DNA of 64,000 nt from JAHRVQ01 sp051278195 (GCA_051278195.1 JBNMQM010000014.1:16219-80218); one strand, 5' to 3'; positions 8,849-20,100 are shown, counted from the stretch's first letter. Translations and numbers: made by a program. The notes: generated by a model from the sequence alone, not told the origin.

Positions 8849-9751
8849 CTAAGCCGAGCGTGTTTCGCCACCAAGTGCGTCGAACAGCTCGGGTAAAAAC
8901 CGGCCAAGCTCTAGCGTCATATTGACAAAAGCGGCATCCAGTTTTGCGATAGGATCTTCATCCTCAATATTATCGTCATTGAGCGATTCCAATTTCAGCT
9001 GCTTTAGAATCAAATCCTTATCAACAGAACATTTCAAATCACCGTGCCAGCGAATACCAAGCCGTGTACAGATTTTCCCGGCTTCCAAGTGAGTTCGAAT
9101 TTCTTGGGTTTCTAAATCCTGGCGACGGCAACTCACCGTCGACGTTTCTTCAATGTCGAGCAGGTCACATTGATCGCCAAAAGCGAAGTTATCGGGGAGT
9201 TGTCGATTTACTAGCCAGCGAGTAAATACATCTTGGGGCTTTTGTTTAATTTGCGGCGGCGTTACTGAAAACGAGCCTATTGAGTCGCGAACACAATTAA
9301 TAAACATCTCGGCTTCTGTTGGTGCGCTTGTGCCGATCACTAATAGATTGTCTTTGGGTGCGATATAGCCCATTACCTGTTTGGATTTTGCGAGTGCCCG
9401 TGGCAGTAATTCGGCCAGGGCATTTTCCTTAATGCTTTGCTTTTCTTTGGCGCGGACTTTGCGGGCTTCACCGCCTTCGAGTTTCGCTACTTTTTCCTCA
9501 ATCATCTCGTTCAGAGCGCTAGGAGGAACGACTTTCTCTTCCCTCCTCGCACACAGCAGGTAGCAGCCTCCGACCTCATGCATGAGTGGCGCATCTTCGA
9601 TATCACCTAACGGTGAAATCCAGCCAAAGCTTGATGGGCGAATGCCGCTGCAGGGCACGAAAGCTCGATTATTGAGGAGATCGATCAATTCTTCGGCGGT
9701 GGGCATAAACGGCTGAGTGAGCCGGTAGATCATGGCGTTCTTGAAAAACAT
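8849..9751 (-). CDS. rdgC: Recombination-associated protein RdgC
   Basis: 300 residues, the usual RdgC length. The N-terminus (MFFKNAMIYRLTQPF, then GWISPLGD) and the central LLPRALAKSKQVMGYI are characteristic of the family. RdgC is a ring-shaped, sequence-independent double-strand DNA-binding protein that restrains RecA and is linked to replication and recombination. It is a single gene convergent with the SMP-30 gene. The 119-base gap upstream should carry its promoter. Confidence 0.96.
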   Translation of the reverse strand: MFFKNAMIYRLTQPFMPTAEELIDLLNNRAFVPCSGIRPSSFGWISPLGDIEDAPLMHEVGGCYLLCARREEKVVPPSALNEMIEEKVAKLEGGEARKVRAKEKQSIKENALAELLPRALAKSKQVMGYIAPKDNLLVIGTSAPTEAEMFINCVRDSIGSFSVTPPQIKQKPQDVFTRWLVNRQLPDNFAFGDQCDLLDIEETSTVSCRRQDLETQEIRTHLEAGKICTRLGIRWHGDLKCSVDKDLILKQLKLESLNDDNIEDEDPIAKLDAAFVNMTLELGRFLPELFDALGGETRSA

Positions 9752-9870
9752 ATCAGTTCCAGAAATAGCAGTCGGCTAGTATATAGAAATGTAGGGCGTT
9801 TGCGGCGCCAGTTCTTGTTGGTTTAGATGAAACAGGATTTCTCATTGATTTATCAAGAGCTTACCAAGCA

Positions 9871-11079
9871 TCAATCCAGATTTGATAAGCCTGAGAACTG
9901 ATAGATCGCGTTCAGATGGGCGAAGGGAAACGTGTGTGTTAGAAAGACGCCCAGTCGTTGCTTATCGGGCAAATAATAATAAAAGGTGTTGGTAGATCCT
10001 CCCCAAGACATCTTGCCTGTCGGTCCAACGCCAGAATATCTTTCGGTATTGTCGACGCAGCTGACGCCGTAGGAATAGCTGCAGCCTGGTAGCATCTCAG
10101 CCTTCTCCAGCTCATAGGTTGCACCTGCTTTGAGTGTCTTCATCAAAGCGGGTGGCAGTATTTCAATGCCGCCAGTACCGCTATCAGCACCACTGTTAAG
10201 CGTACCGTCCTGCAAGATGAGTTGTATGAGTCGCGCGAAATCCCCGGCACTAGTGACCAGACCGCCATTACCCAGCATGTCCCAGCCACCTCCGCCAGAG
10301 AAACAGCCAGGCCTCTTCAGAAACCCACTTTCTGCAGAATTTTCAATGAGTTGCAGTTTATTTTCGTGAACATTGTAGAAACTGGTGAGGTCCTCTGCGC
10401 GGTCCGAAGGCACCACAAAATGGGTATCGTTGAGCTTGAGTGGCGCAAATAGTTTTTGCTGCATAAAGGCATCTAGAGAAAGCCCGCTAACCGCTTCGAT
10501 GACTGCGCCCGCCAAGTCGTGTCCAAGCCCATAGGAGACATTGGTACCCGGTTCAGCTTCCATAGGGACGGTTGCTAACGCTTTTGTCCAGTCGCGAAGT
10601 GATAGGCTGTGTAGCCAGTGATCGGTGCCGTCGTTCGAGATGCCAAGAAGACCAGCTTCTATGAGCGCTGTTCGGTAAGGGTCACTAGCGCCATAGCCGT
10701 ACCCGCAGCTATGCCTCAAGAGGTCCTCCATCGTCATTGGCTTTGCGGCATGCTCTTTCGTGCCTTTTGGCGAGAAAAAGTTTAAGTTTCCGTACTCTGG
10801 AAACACACTAGATACTGGGTCAGTGAGAGCCAGACGACCTTCTTTAACGAGGATCAGAAAGCCTACCGATATAAACAGTTTTGTGGAGGACGCTAGGCGG
10901 AACAGTGAATGTTCATGGATCTCTGATTTTGAGTCGCTGTCTGCATAGCCGATGACTTGCTGGTTAATTAGTTTGCCGGCTTCCCAGGTTTGATGGTGCG
11001 CGCCGGGCAGTAATCCTTGCTCGACCCATTCAATGATCTGCTGATTGAATTTGGCATAACCTGAATTTGGCTTACACAT
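9871..11079 (-). CDS. Serine hydrolase, class C beta-lactamase / family VIII esterase fold
   Basis: About 402 residues. I favour the second Met (11079), because AGGA lies about eight bases before it, over the ATG at 11085. The nucleophile motif SxxK is SSTK near residues 64-67 in FRLASSTKLF. A Tyr motif occurs in NVSYGLGHDLAG, and GGSTN resembles the third KTG-like box in the C-terminal part. There is no signal peptide, so a cytoplasmic esterase of the EstB/CubicO type is more likely than a secreted beta-lactamase. The substrate is unknown. Confidence 0.88.
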   Translation of the reverse strand: MCKPNSGYAKFNQQIIEWVEQGLLPGAHHQTWEAGKLINQQVIGYADSDSKSEIHEHSLFRLASSTKLFISVGFLILVKEGRLALTDPVSSVFPEYGNLNFFSPKGTKEHAAKPMTMEDLLRHSCGYGYGASDPYRTALIEAGLLGISNDGTDHWLHSLSLRDWTKALATVPMEAEPGTNVSYGLGHDLAGAVIEAVSGLSLDAFMQQKLFAPLKLNDTHFVVPSDRAEDLTSFYNVHENKLQLIENSAESGFLKRPGCFSGGGGWDMLGNGGLVTSAGDFARLIQLILQDGTLNSGADSGTGGIEILPPALMKTLKAGATYELEKAEMLPGCSYSYGVSCVDNTERYSGVGPTGKMSWGGSTNTFYYYLPDKQRLGVFLTHTFPFAHLNAIYQFSGLSNLD

Positions 11080-11120
11080 GTGCATCTTCCTGCCTAGCCC
11101 CTTACTACTGTCGTTACCTT

Positions 11121-13490
11121 TTACTTATTGTTTTTCATCGCTTTAGCCAGTGCATCTGCCATGGCTGAGTTCCCCGGAGCTGGTCGTTGTTCTTGGGTGC
11201 GATTGTTCTGCTGGCGACTGTTCTGACCGCCTCTGTTTTGGCTGTTGCTTTTGTTGCTGCCTTGATTGTTGCTTTGACCACTGTTGCGTTGGCCCTGTGG
11301 TGAGTTCTCCGCATGACTCTTGGCGTCGTCGGTGAGCCGCATCGTAAGAGCGATTCGGCGTCGGTCAATGTCGATCTCCATGACTTTTACCTTAACAATA
11401 TCGCCGGCTTTAACGATTGTGCGGGGGTCTTTTACAAATTTGTCTGCAAGGGCTGAAATGTGAACCAGGCCATCTTGATGTACCCCGATATCAACAAAAG
11501 CACCAAAGTTAGTCACGTTAGTGACAACCCCTTCGAGGATCATGTCAGTCGTCAAGTCCTTCATCGTTTCCACGCCGTCCTGGAACGACGCTGTTTTGAA
11601 TTCTGGTCTGGGATCCCGGCCTGGTTTTTCGAGTTCGGTTAAGATGTCCGTAACGGTCGGTAAACCAAAATGCTCGTCGACAAACTTACTGGGCGTCAGC
11701 TGGCGAATGAAACTACTGTCGCCGATGAGCTTGTCGACCGGCCGGCCACTAACGGCCACAATTTTCTCAACGATAGGATAGGCCTCTGGATGTACTGCAG
11801 AGGCATCCAGTGGATTTGAACCATTCATAATGCGTAAAAACCCGGCCGCTTGTTCGAAGGCTTTGGGTCCAATGCGAGGCACTTTTAATAGCGCGGCGCG
11901 ATTATCGAAAGGACCATTTTGATCCCGGTGGCTGACAATGTTCTCAGCCAACATCCTACTCAGTCCGGATACCTGTGTGAGCAATGGCACGCTCGCCATA
12001 TTGAGGTCGACACCCACGGCATTGACACAGTCCTCGACCACCGCTTCTAGAGTGCGCGAGAGTTGAGATTGACTCACGTCATGTTGGTACTGACCCACTC
12101 CAATCGCTTTGGGTTCGATCTTGACGAGCTCTGATAATGGGTCCTGTAAGCGGCGGGCGATCGAAACTGCGCCGCGAATCGACACATCAAGATCTGGGAA
12201 TTCTTTAGCGGCCAGTTCTGAGGCTGAGTAAACCGAAGCACCGGCTTCAGACACGACCAGAGAGGTGAAGCCCAGCTCCGGGTGACGTGACTTAAGGTCT
12301 TTCGCCAGTTTGTCTGTCTCGCGCGAACCGGTGCCATTGCCGATGCTGATCAACTCTACACTGTGCTTTTTACAGAGCACGGCGAGGGCATGGATTGAAC
12401 CGTCCCAGTCATTGCGCGGTACGTGGGGGTAGATAGTGCCGATATCGAGTAGCTTGCCTGTCGCATCTACCACGGCAACCTTGACGCCAGTTCGAAGACC
12501 GGGGTCAAGACCAAGTGTGACCTTAGGTCCGGCGGGTGCTGCGAGCATGAGGTCGCTGAGGTTTGTCGCAAACACTCGAATGGCTTCTTGGTCGGCAGCG
12601 GTTTTCAGATCCATTTTGAGTTCAAGCTCAAGATGCAGAAATATTTTTGCTCGCCATGCGAGGTGCACTGTGTCCAACAGCCAGTTGTCAGAGGCACGGC
12701 CCTGATTTTCGATATTGAAGCAGTTTGCGACCATCACTTCACAAGGGTGTCGTTCAAAAGTTTCCTCGTTGGCAACTTTCAGATTTAGCTGCAGGATGGA
12801 TTCGCTGCGGCCGCGAAACAAAGCTAGCGCCCGGTGCGACGGTATCTTGTTAAGCGCCTCGGAGTAGTCAAAGTAATCTGAAAATTTCGCCCCGGCGTCT
12901 TCTTTGCCGGATGCGACCTTGGATTCGAGTACGCCGTTTTCCTGCAAATAAGTGCGAGCTCGATTCAGCAAATCGGCATCCTCAGCAAACTTTTCCATCA
13001 ATATTTGTCGGGCACCGTCCACTACGGCAGCGGCGTCGGCAAAGCCCTGCTCGGCGTCAATGTAGGACTCTGCAGAGCTGTTTCTATCCAGAGTAGGGTC
13101 AGCCAATAGCGCAAGGGCGAGTGGCTCGATACCGGCTTCCCGAGCAATTTGTGCTTTGGTTCTGCGCTTCTGCTTGTAAGGTAGATACAGATCTTCTAAT
13201 CGTGTTTTTGTGTCAGCAGCTAGAATCGAGGCTTTGAGTGGGTCAGTGAGCTTGTCTTGTTCCTCAATACTTTTCAGGATGACCTGACGCCGATCATCGA
13301 GTTCTCGGATGTAAGTCAGCCGCTGTTCGAGATTTCTGAGTTGGGTGTCATCCAAACCACCGGTAACTTCTTTGCGGTATCGAGCCACAAAAGGAACCGT
13401 GGCGCCTTCATCCAGGAGGGTGATCGCCGCCGTCACCTGGGTTTCTTTAACAGACAATTCTTCAGCAATACGCTGTGCAACAGAGATCAT
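11121..13490 (-). CDS. tex: Tex family RNA-binding transcription accessory protein
   Basis: 789 residues when started at the ATG at 13490 (MISVAQRIAEELSVKE), which is the family N-terminus. A longer in-frame start at 13598 adds 36 residues of unrelated sequence. Features in order are the N-terminal Tex helix-turn-helix region (TVPFVARYRKEVTGGLDD), a YqgF/RuvX-like domain (LGLDPGLRTGVKVAVVD), a helix-hairpin-helix region (LLKVPRIGPKAFEQAAGFLR), and an S1 RNA-binding domain (GVVTNVTNFGAFVDIGVHQDGLVHIS). The low-complexity tail is rich in Asn, Gln, Ser and Arg. Tex binds nucleic acid and affects transcription and stress tolerance. The disordered tail is typical of proteobacterial homologues. Confidence 0.95.
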   Translation of the reverse strand: MISVAQRIAEELSVKETQVTAAITLLDEGATVPFVARYRKEVTGGLDDTQLRNLEQRLTYIRELDDRRQVILKSIEEQDKLTDPLKASILAADTKTRLEDLYLPYKQKRRTKAQIAREAGIEPLALALLADPTLDRNSSAESYIDAEQGFADAAAVVDGARQILMEKFAEDADLLNRARTYLQENGVLESKVASGKEDAGAKFSDYFDYSEALNKIPSHRALALFRGRSESILQLNLKVANEETFERHPCEVMVANCFNIENQGRASDNWLLDTVHLAWRAKIFLHLELELKMDLKTAADQEAIRVFATNLSDLMLAAPAGPKVTLGLDPGLRTGVKVAVVDATGKLLDIGTIYPHVPRNDWDGSIHALAVLCKKHSVELISIGNGTGSRETDKLAKDLKSRHPELGFTSLVVSEAGASVYSASELAAKEFPDLDVSIRGAVSIARRLQDPLSELVKIEPKAIGVGQYQHDVSQSQLSRTLEAVVEDCVNAVGVDLNMASVPLLTQVSGLSRMLAENIVSHRDQNGPFDNRAALLKVPRIGPKAFEQAAGFLRIMNGSNPLDASAVHPEAYPIVEKIVAVSGRPVDKLIGDSSFIRQLTPSKFVDEHFGLPTVTDILTELEKPGRDPRPEFKTASFQDGVETMKDLTTDMILEGVVTNVTNFGAFVDIGVHQDGLVHISALADKFVKDPRTIVKAGDIVKVKVMEIDIDRRRIALTMRLTDDAKSHAENSPQGQRNSGQSNNQGSNKSNSQNRGGQNSRQQNNRTQEQRPAPGNSAMADALAKAMKNNK

Positions 13491-13886
13491 AAAATTGGCA
13501 GTCCTGCGATCAAACGGAAAAAGGAAGTGTGTTCTCGTCAAGGCGAGCACACCGGTGGCGAAGGGTAGCGAAAGCCCGGTGTGGAATCCAGAAAACATCT
13601 GTCATTACTTCAATCTTTAAATCGGGCAAACTAAGTGCCTGTCCGCAAGGCCATTAAAAGCGTCAAGGGCACGACTCGCTATGCGCGAGCTCGACCTTCG
13701 TCACTGGTCGTCCGGTAGCTGGTGGTATTCAATGCCGTAGACTTGACCACCGGCCGACATGGTCAGGCTGTTGCTAAATGGCAAGGGGGCGACCTAGGCC
13801 CGTACCTGTGTTCCTGTGGCTATCTTATTGGCCTAACAGTGGTGACGCTTAGATTCCAGAAGCGATTGTATTAAGGAGGCTAGAAC
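13491..13886. other. Intergenic region between divergent tex and the Sel1-like gene
   Basis: 395 bases with no supported gene. It must contain the divergent promoters. The only clear signal is a strong ribosome-binding site, AAGGAGG at 13873-13879, for the downstream GTG-started gene. Short CG-rich palindromic stretches (for example GCTATGCGCGAGC near 13678) are present but not assignable. Confidence 0.4.
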
Positions 13887-14756
13887 GTGCGCAGTAGGCT
13901 AGTTGTGTTCTGTATACTTTTTTCGTTCATCATGCTGTTTTTGAGTTTTGAAACCGCGCGTAAGGTGGATGCAGTTGAGCCGTCGACCACACAGACTCCG
14001 TTACTGAAAGCTAGCCAGCCCCAACAAATCGCAAGAGGGGGAGAAGGCGCCGTGCTAGAGAATGTCGTTGACCTGAGCAAGAACCTGCGTTCGGTGCAGA
14101 GGCAACGAGCCCGATTCAGTGATGCGGATTTGTTCGAAATCAATCAGTGGCGGGTCAAAAACGGTGCTCGAGAAGTGTTTACAGTTGTTTCGGGGTCAAT
14201 TAGCTCGACCAAGCCTCCAACCTCTAGCTATGACACGTACGACAGTAAATTATTGCTCGAGATGGCTGCGACTGATCCCTATGCAGTCCTCGAGTTGGGT
14301 GGCCGGTATTTCGAGGGCAATGACCTCGAAGTGGCAGAACCCTGGTTGATCAAGTCTGCTACCCAGGGTTTTGGGCAACCTATGTTCGATTTAGTTGGTT
14401 TGCATCTACAAAAAGCCAATTCGGCACGAGGTCGAAAAGAAACGGAGTACCGCTTGCAGAACCATATTGAGTCTTTAGCCTGGATGAAAGTGGTGGACAT
14501 TGTGTACATTGTGTACAGGGAAAAGCCCCACCCGCTCTCCGACGTGAATAAAATGTATCGCGTGTTTGAACCGGAAGAAGTCGCAGCGGCATTGGCCCTG
14601 GCTGAGAAGCGAGGTGTGGAAATTTACAATGAACTGCGATTGAAGCGGCAGAAGCAGGGCCTCGGTGATTTTGTCTCTGATATGCCAGTTGCCCTTCAAA
14701 ACCGCTGGAGGACAGCTAGAGCCAGTAAAGGCGCTGCCAAGCCAGTCAATCAATAA
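13887..14756 (+). CDS. Exported Sel1/TPR-like hypothetical protein
   Basis: 289 residues starting with GTG, supported by AAGGAGG seven bases upstream. The first 25-30 residues form a hydrophobic signal peptide or anchor (LVVFCILFSFIMLFLSF). The middle contains a Sel1/TPR-like helical repeat (DPYAVLELGGRYFEGNDLEVAEPWL, then an Ala/Gly-spaced second helix pair). Such repeats mediate protein-protein contacts in the periplasm or at the membrane. I do not recognise an orthologous family. A 9-base tandem duplication (ACATTGTGT twice, 14497-14514) gives the local peptide DIVYIVY. Function unknown. Confidence 0.75.
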   Translation: MRSRLVVFCILFSFIMLFLSFETARKVDAVEPSTTQTPLLKASQPQQIARGGEGAVLENVVDLSKNLRSVQRQRARFSDADLFEINQWRVKNGAREVFTVVSGSISSTKPPTSSYDTYDSKLLLEMAATDPYAVLELGGRYFEGNDLEVAEPWLIKSATQGFGQPMFDLVGLHLQKANSARGRKETEYRLQNHIESLAWMKVVDIVYIVYREKPHPLSDVNKMYRVFEPEEVAAALALAEKRGVEIYNELRLKRQKQGLGDFVSDMPVALQNRWRTARASKGAAKPVNQ

Positions 14757-14848
14757 TGTGGATATCACCCAATACTGATAATGTATAGGAGTGATAGTTG
14801 TCCCTCGGCTCGGGATACACTGTCGCAGTGCAACATCAGGAAATTTGA

Positions 14849-15757
14849 ATGACAGAACAAAAAGTAGCCCCAGGCTGGTTCAAGCGTGCTATCGCAGAGC
14901 CTTTCGAAGATCGTATGGTCGATGTGGATCATATTCCTATCCACTATCTTTACTGGGAGAAAGGTGACGACGCCGCGGAAAAGCCCGGCATTGTGTTGGT
15001 TCACGGTAACGGTGCCCATGCGCACTGGTGGACTTTTATCGCGCCATTCTTTCTCAATGATTATCGGGTTGCGGCCATTGATCTGGCCGGTGCCGGTGAC
15101 AGTGGTTATTCTGAAAACTACTCGCCGGAAGCGTTTGCCAGACAGGTCATCGGTGTGTGTGAGGATGCTGGGTTTGGCAACGATACAGTTGTGATAGGGC
15201 ATAGTTTCGGCGGTTTTATCACGCTTAAAACCGGGCTTATTTATCGAGACAAGCTAGCAGGGATTGTACTGGTTGATTCGGCTGTTCGGCCGCCAGATTT
15301 TCAGTGGGAGCGAGATCCCAGACGTTCGCCTATTAAACCTAAACGTGTGTATGAGAGTTATGAAGCTGCCCATGAGCGGTTCCGACTGATGCCGCCTCAG
15401 GACTGCAATAATCGATACATAATGGATTACATCGGCACGCACTCATTGAAGCAAACCGATGATGGTTGGACCTGGAAATTCGACGACACCATGTTTCGTA
15501 AGTTCGATTTTGGTACCGCCATGCATCAGGACCTGGCTAACCTGCGCTGTCGCGTCGGCGTGATATATGGTGAGGATAGTTATCTCTTCAGTCAGGATAT
15601 TGCAGACTATATGTTTGATGTGCTGGATAAATCGGTGCCTTTTGTCGGTATCCCAGAAGCTCAGCATCATTTGTTTTTGGATCAGCCGTTGGCATTTGTC
15701 AGTTCACTCCGCACACTATTGGCCGAGTGGCGTCATTCGAAGCCGCTACGCCAATAA
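14849..15757 (+). CDS. Alpha/beta hydrolase (paralogue of the protein at 34872)
   Basis: 302 residues with the alpha/beta-hydrolase fold. The oxyanion region is VHGNGAHAHWW (51-61), the nucleophile elbow is GHSFGG with Ser119, and the likely catalytic His is in AQHHLFLDQP near 273-274. It is soluble with no signal peptide. It shares long matching stretches with the hydrolase at 34872-35732 (HAHWWxFIAP, the HSFGG elbow, RFRLxPPQxC, AQHHLFLDQPLAF), so the two are paralogues. Substrate unknown. The serine hydrolase gene at 15808 follows in the same direction after 50 bases. Confidence 0.9.
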   Translation: MTEQKVAPGWFKRAIAEPFEDRMVDVDHIPIHYLYWEKGDDAAEKPGIVLVHGNGAHAHWWTFIAPFFLNDYRVAAIDLAGAGDSGYSENYSPEAFARQVIGVCEDAGFGNDTVVIGHSFGGFITLKTGLIYRDKLAGIVLVDSAVRPPDFQWERDPRRSPIKPKRVYESYEAAHERFRLMPPQDCNNRYIMDYIGTHSLKQTDDGWTWKFDDTMFRKFDFGTAMHQDLANLRCRVGVIYGEDSYLFSQDIADYMFDVLDKSVPFVGIPEAQHHLFLDQPLAFVSSLRTLLAEWRHSKPLRQ

Positions 15758-15807
15758 AATTTCTGCTTCTGATTGCGCGACTTATCGCGCTGCATTAACC
15801 TTGCGCG

Positions 15808-16992
15808 ATGCCCTCGAGACGTGACCCCTCTTTGCGATTACTGACGCTGATTTTTTATTTGGGGATATTTGTCTCTTTCTCTGTTTCTTCCGTTGCAAGC
15901 GAGACGCAGCAATTTGTCGATAAACTTGAGGCAGAACTGTTGTCGCCTATCGTTGCCATGGTGCCGGGCTCTGCGATTGTGGTAGTGGTCGCCGGCGAAG
16001 TGGTGTTGCAAAAGACCTGGGGTGTTCGTGAAACAGGGGCCCCTGAACCGATTACACCCTTCACGCTATTTCGTATTGCGTCAATTTCTAAAACATTTGC
16101 CTCGGCAGCAGCCTCTATTCTCGTCAAAGAAACCCCCTTGTCCTGGCAGAGCCCGATTATGGGTAGCGTCAAGGATCTCAGGTTCAAGCGTAAGGACTAC
16201 GGTTCGCAGATCAATCTGGAGCATTTGATGTCCCAGTCCTCTGGGCTCATGCCTCACGCCTACACCAACCTGGTGGAAGACAACATGTCCTACGAGCGAA
16301 TTGTCAGACGCTTGAATAGAGTCGATTTTGTGTGCCAACCAGGCGATTGCTATGGCTACCAGAATGTCGTGTTCAGTCTTGTCGGCGACGTAGTAGAGGC
16401 GGAAACTGGCCTGGATTACCCTACTTATGTGCAACAAAAAATATTTACGCCGTTGCGAATGCAAAGGGCATCATTTGGCCGGGAAGCGTTTCTAGCCGAT
16501 AGCAATCACGCTAAACCCCATATCTGGACCGGCAAAGATTGGCGTCCCGCCCGGACCACGGACCATTATTACCGAATTCCGCCGGCCGCCGGCGTTAACG
16601 CGAGCATCGATGATATGCGCGCTTGGTTGCTGGCGCAGTTGGGCAACGATCCCGACGTCCTTGATCTCGATATGTTAAATGAGTTGCAACGGGGCGTGAT
16701 TTCGACGACGCGCCAACAGGCCCATTATCGTTGGCGTCGCGGGATCAAAAATGTCGCATATGGCCTTGGCTGGCGGGTCTTTGATTACAAAGATCACGTG
16801 GGTTTTGTCCAGCACGGCGGCTATGTCAGGGGCATGCGTAGTGAAATGGTGTTCAATCGAGAATTGCAAACTGGGATGGTGTTTTTGACTAATTCTGAGC
16901 CTCGAGACCTCGGCGACCTGGTGTTTGACTTTTTAGACCTGCATGAGCAGTTTGAGGCTTCGGTCCAGCCAAATCTTGTCTCCACGGACTAA
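15808..16992 (+). CDS. Exported serine hydrolase of the beta-lactamase superfamily
   Basis: 394 residues. An N-terminal hydrophobic stretch (about 10-30) is a likely signal peptide. The SxxK nucleophile motif is SISK at residues 92-95, the YxN motif is in YGYQN near 183, and an HGG box (QHGGYVRG) takes the place of the KTG motif, as in AmpC-like and penicillin-binding-protein-like serine hydrolases. The likely location is the periplasm. It could be a peptidase, esterase or beta-lactamase relative; the sequence does not separate these. It probably shares a transcript with the preceding hydrolase. Confidence 0.87.
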   Translation: MPSRRDPSLRLLTLIFYLGIFVSFSVSSVASETQQFVDKLEAELLSPIVAMVPGSAIVVVVAGEVVLQKTWGVRETGAPEPITPFTLFRIASISKTFASAAASILVKETPLSWQSPIMGSVKDLRFKRKDYGSQINLEHLMSQSSGLMPHAYTNLVEDNMSYERIVRRLNRVDFVCQPGDCYGYQNVVFSLVGDVVEAETGLDYPTYVQQKIFTPLRMQRASFGREAFLADSNHAKPHIWTGKDWRPARTTDHYYRIPPAAGVNASIDDMRAWLLAQLGNDPDVLDLDMLNELQRGVISTTRQQAHYRWRRGIKNVAYGLGWRVFDYKDHVGFVQHGGYVRGMRSEMVFNRELQTGMVFLTNSEPRDLGDLVFDFLDLHEQFEASVQPNLVSTD

Positions 16993-17114
16993 TTTCAACA
17001 AGCTTCGGGCTGGGAATTAGCTTAGAATACCTCCCTTGCGACAAACACCTTCGCCGTTCAGCGGTGACCTTATTAAATTGTCCCCGCTCGCGTGGTTCGG
17101 AGTACATTAGCTAT

Positions 17115-20100
17115 ATGCGTTTGCAGGCCATTAAGCTCGCTGGTTTCAAATCCTTTGTAGACCCTACAACTGTACCTTTCCCTTCTAATCTTTGTGCTGT
17201 CGTCGGCCCTAATGGCTGTGGCAAGTCTAATATTATTGATGCGGTTCGTTGGGTGATGGGTGAATCTTCCGCGAAGAACTTGCGCGGCGAGTCGATGACA
17301 GACGTGATTTTTAACGGCTCCACGTCCCGTAAACCTGTCGGACAGGCGAGTATTGAACTAATTTTTGATAACACCGAAGGTCGTTTGGTCGGTGAGTTTG
17401 CTGGTTATGCTGAGATTTCCATCAAACGCCAGGTGTCTCGTGATGGTCACTCTGGCTATTTTTTGAACAGCCAAAAATGTCGCCGCAAGGACATTACCGA
17501 CGTCTTCCTGGGTACCGGCCTCGGTCCTAGAAGCTATGCAATTATTGAGCAGGGCATGATCAGTAATCTGATCGAAGCCAAGCCAGAAGAGCTGCGAGTT
17601 TATATCGAAGAGGCGGCTGGCATTTCCAAATACAAAGAGCGTCGAAAAGAAACTGAACGTCGCATCTCTCACACCAAAGACAACCTGGATCGACTGAGTG
17701 ACCTGCGCGACGAACTCGGGCGCCAATTACACCACCTCGAGCGGCAGGCAAAAGCAGCCGAGCGCTATACAGAGTTGAAGGCTGAAGAGCGCGAAGTGCA
17801 ATCTCAGCTGCAGGGTTTGAAATGGACCGCAATCACGAAAGAAGCGAAACAAAAAGAAGATAACATCGGTAGGTTGCAGGTGGAGCAGGAAGCCCGTATT
17901 GCTGACCAGCGTCGTATCGATGCTGATGTTGAGCAAAAGCGTTCGGATCTGGTCTCGCTGAGTGATCAAGTTAATGAGGTGCAAAAGCGTTTTTACGACC
18001 ATGGTACCGAGATTGCCCGGGTAGAAGACTCCATCCGTTTTCAGAACGAGCGTAATCAGCAGTTAAGCGTTGACCTCGAAGAGGTTTCGGAAAATTGGTA
18101 CAAGATCCGTGCGGATATCGACAGTGATCAGCGTAAGTTAGGCGAGCTGAAACACGAGTTAGCGCAAACCGAGCCCCAGCAAAATCAGGTCCGCGAGTTG
18201 GAAACAGCCTCGCAGGACCACCTAACTGCCGCTGAACAAGCAATGCAGGAATGGCAAGGCAACTGGGATGAGTTCAATCATATTGCCGCAGAATCCCAGA
18301 ATAAGGGTCAAGTGCAACAATCTCGAATTGAAGCCCTAGAGCAATCTATCGAACGGCTCAATACCCGGCTCGGATCGCAGCGGACGGAAGTCGAGCGGCT
18401 CGAAAGCTCCACGGTCGAGTCTGAAATCCTGCCGCTCGAGGCGATGCTGGAAACTCAAGAAGAGCAAACCAGCCGTATTGAAACGGAACTGAGCGAAGTC
18501 AGTGGGCGAATTGAAAGCCAGCGCGAAGAAAATCAGATGCTGTCTTCAGGTTTGGATGAGAAGCGTACTCGCCTGCAGAACAATCGCGGCCGTTTCGCAT
18601 CATTAGAGGCGCTCCAGCAGGCGGCCTTGGGTCAGCAAGACGACGCTGAAATGCAGTGGTTAGAACAGAATAATTTGAATCAAAATGTCCGCCTCGGGGA
18701 ACAAATAAAAGTTGAGGATGATTGGGCCGTTGCGGTAGAAACCGTTTTGGGTGATTACCTTCAGGCCGTCACTGTGGACGATATCAGTGTGCTCAACGAG
18801 CCGCTGCAAGCTTTTGCGAAAGGCTCATTGAATTTCCTCGAGCCAGGTTCAGCTTCTGGGCCAATAGGCGGTGACTATCTTGCCAGTAAGGTGAGCAGTA
18901 AATTTAACTTGGCAGAATTGTTGGGTGGCGTGAAAACAGCCAATGATCTGGCCACTGCCTTGCAAATGCGCAGCACTCTGGGTCCTGGCGAGTCTGTGAT
19001 CACAGCCGAAGGTATTTGGCTGGGTAAGAACTGGCTTCGAGTGAGTAAAGACCAAGATGCGACGGCAGGCGTACTGAAGCGACAGTCCGAGTTGGAATCT
19101 CTCGGCACAGAGATTGAGACGTTGGATGAGGAAGTCGACGATCTGCATGTTCGATTAGATGACGGAGTTGCCGCTCTCAAGGTTGCAGAAACTGATCGTG
19201 AAGAATTGGCTAACCGATTGGCCGAACAGCAACGAGCCTATAGTGAGACTCGCGCGCAGCTTGGTGCCAAGACGCTGCAGGCTGAACAGATCAAGACGGA
19301 CCTTGCTCGAGCAAACGACGAGATTGAAAAGGGTGTGATTGAGCTTGAGGCCGATAGCGAAAAACTGCGTGAAGCCAGGAATGGCTTGCAAGCCGCGATG
19401 GATCAGATGGAGCACGATACTGCTCAACGTGAGCAGCTGCGCCAGGATCGTGAGGAAAAACAAAACATGCTGATGGCTGCTCGTGATAAAGCTCGTCAGG
19501 ATCGTGACACTGCACACCAGTTGGATTTACGCATACAGACAGTGAAATCCCAGATATCGGCGACCGACCAGGCGATGTCTCGTCTGGTCGAACAACAAGG
19601 CATTTTTGCAGAGCGCAAACAATCGCTCGAGACGACCCTGAGTGAGAGTGAAGAACCACAGATTCAACTCAAGGAAGAGCTTTCGGCACTGCTCGAAAAA
19701 CGCCTAGGGGTTGAAACTGAGCTCGCGGCATTGCGTCAAAAAGTGCAAAGCATTGAACACGAAATTCGTGAGCTTGAGCAGTCTCGCAGCAAGTTTGAAG
19801 AGGAAGTTGAGCAGGTTCGTCAGAGCCTCGAGAAGGTTAGGATGGACTGGCAGACCTTGGAAGTTCGTCGTAATACGATCAAAGAACAGCTTGAGGCAGA
19901 CAAGCATGATCTCGATACAGTGCTGCAAATGCTGCCAGAAGACGCCAACGAACAGGAATGGGAAGAAAATCTGACGCGGATTGGAAACAAAGTCCAGCGG
20001 CTCGGCGCGATTAACCTGGCGGCGATTGATGAGTTCAAAATTCAGTCCGAGCGTAAGCAATATTTAGATGCCCAAGACGAGGATCTGGTTAAAGCACTTT

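Noticed and set aside
13491..13598. 36-residue N-terminal extension of Tex
   Set aside because: The family N-terminus begins at the ATG at 13490; the extra residues show no similarity.
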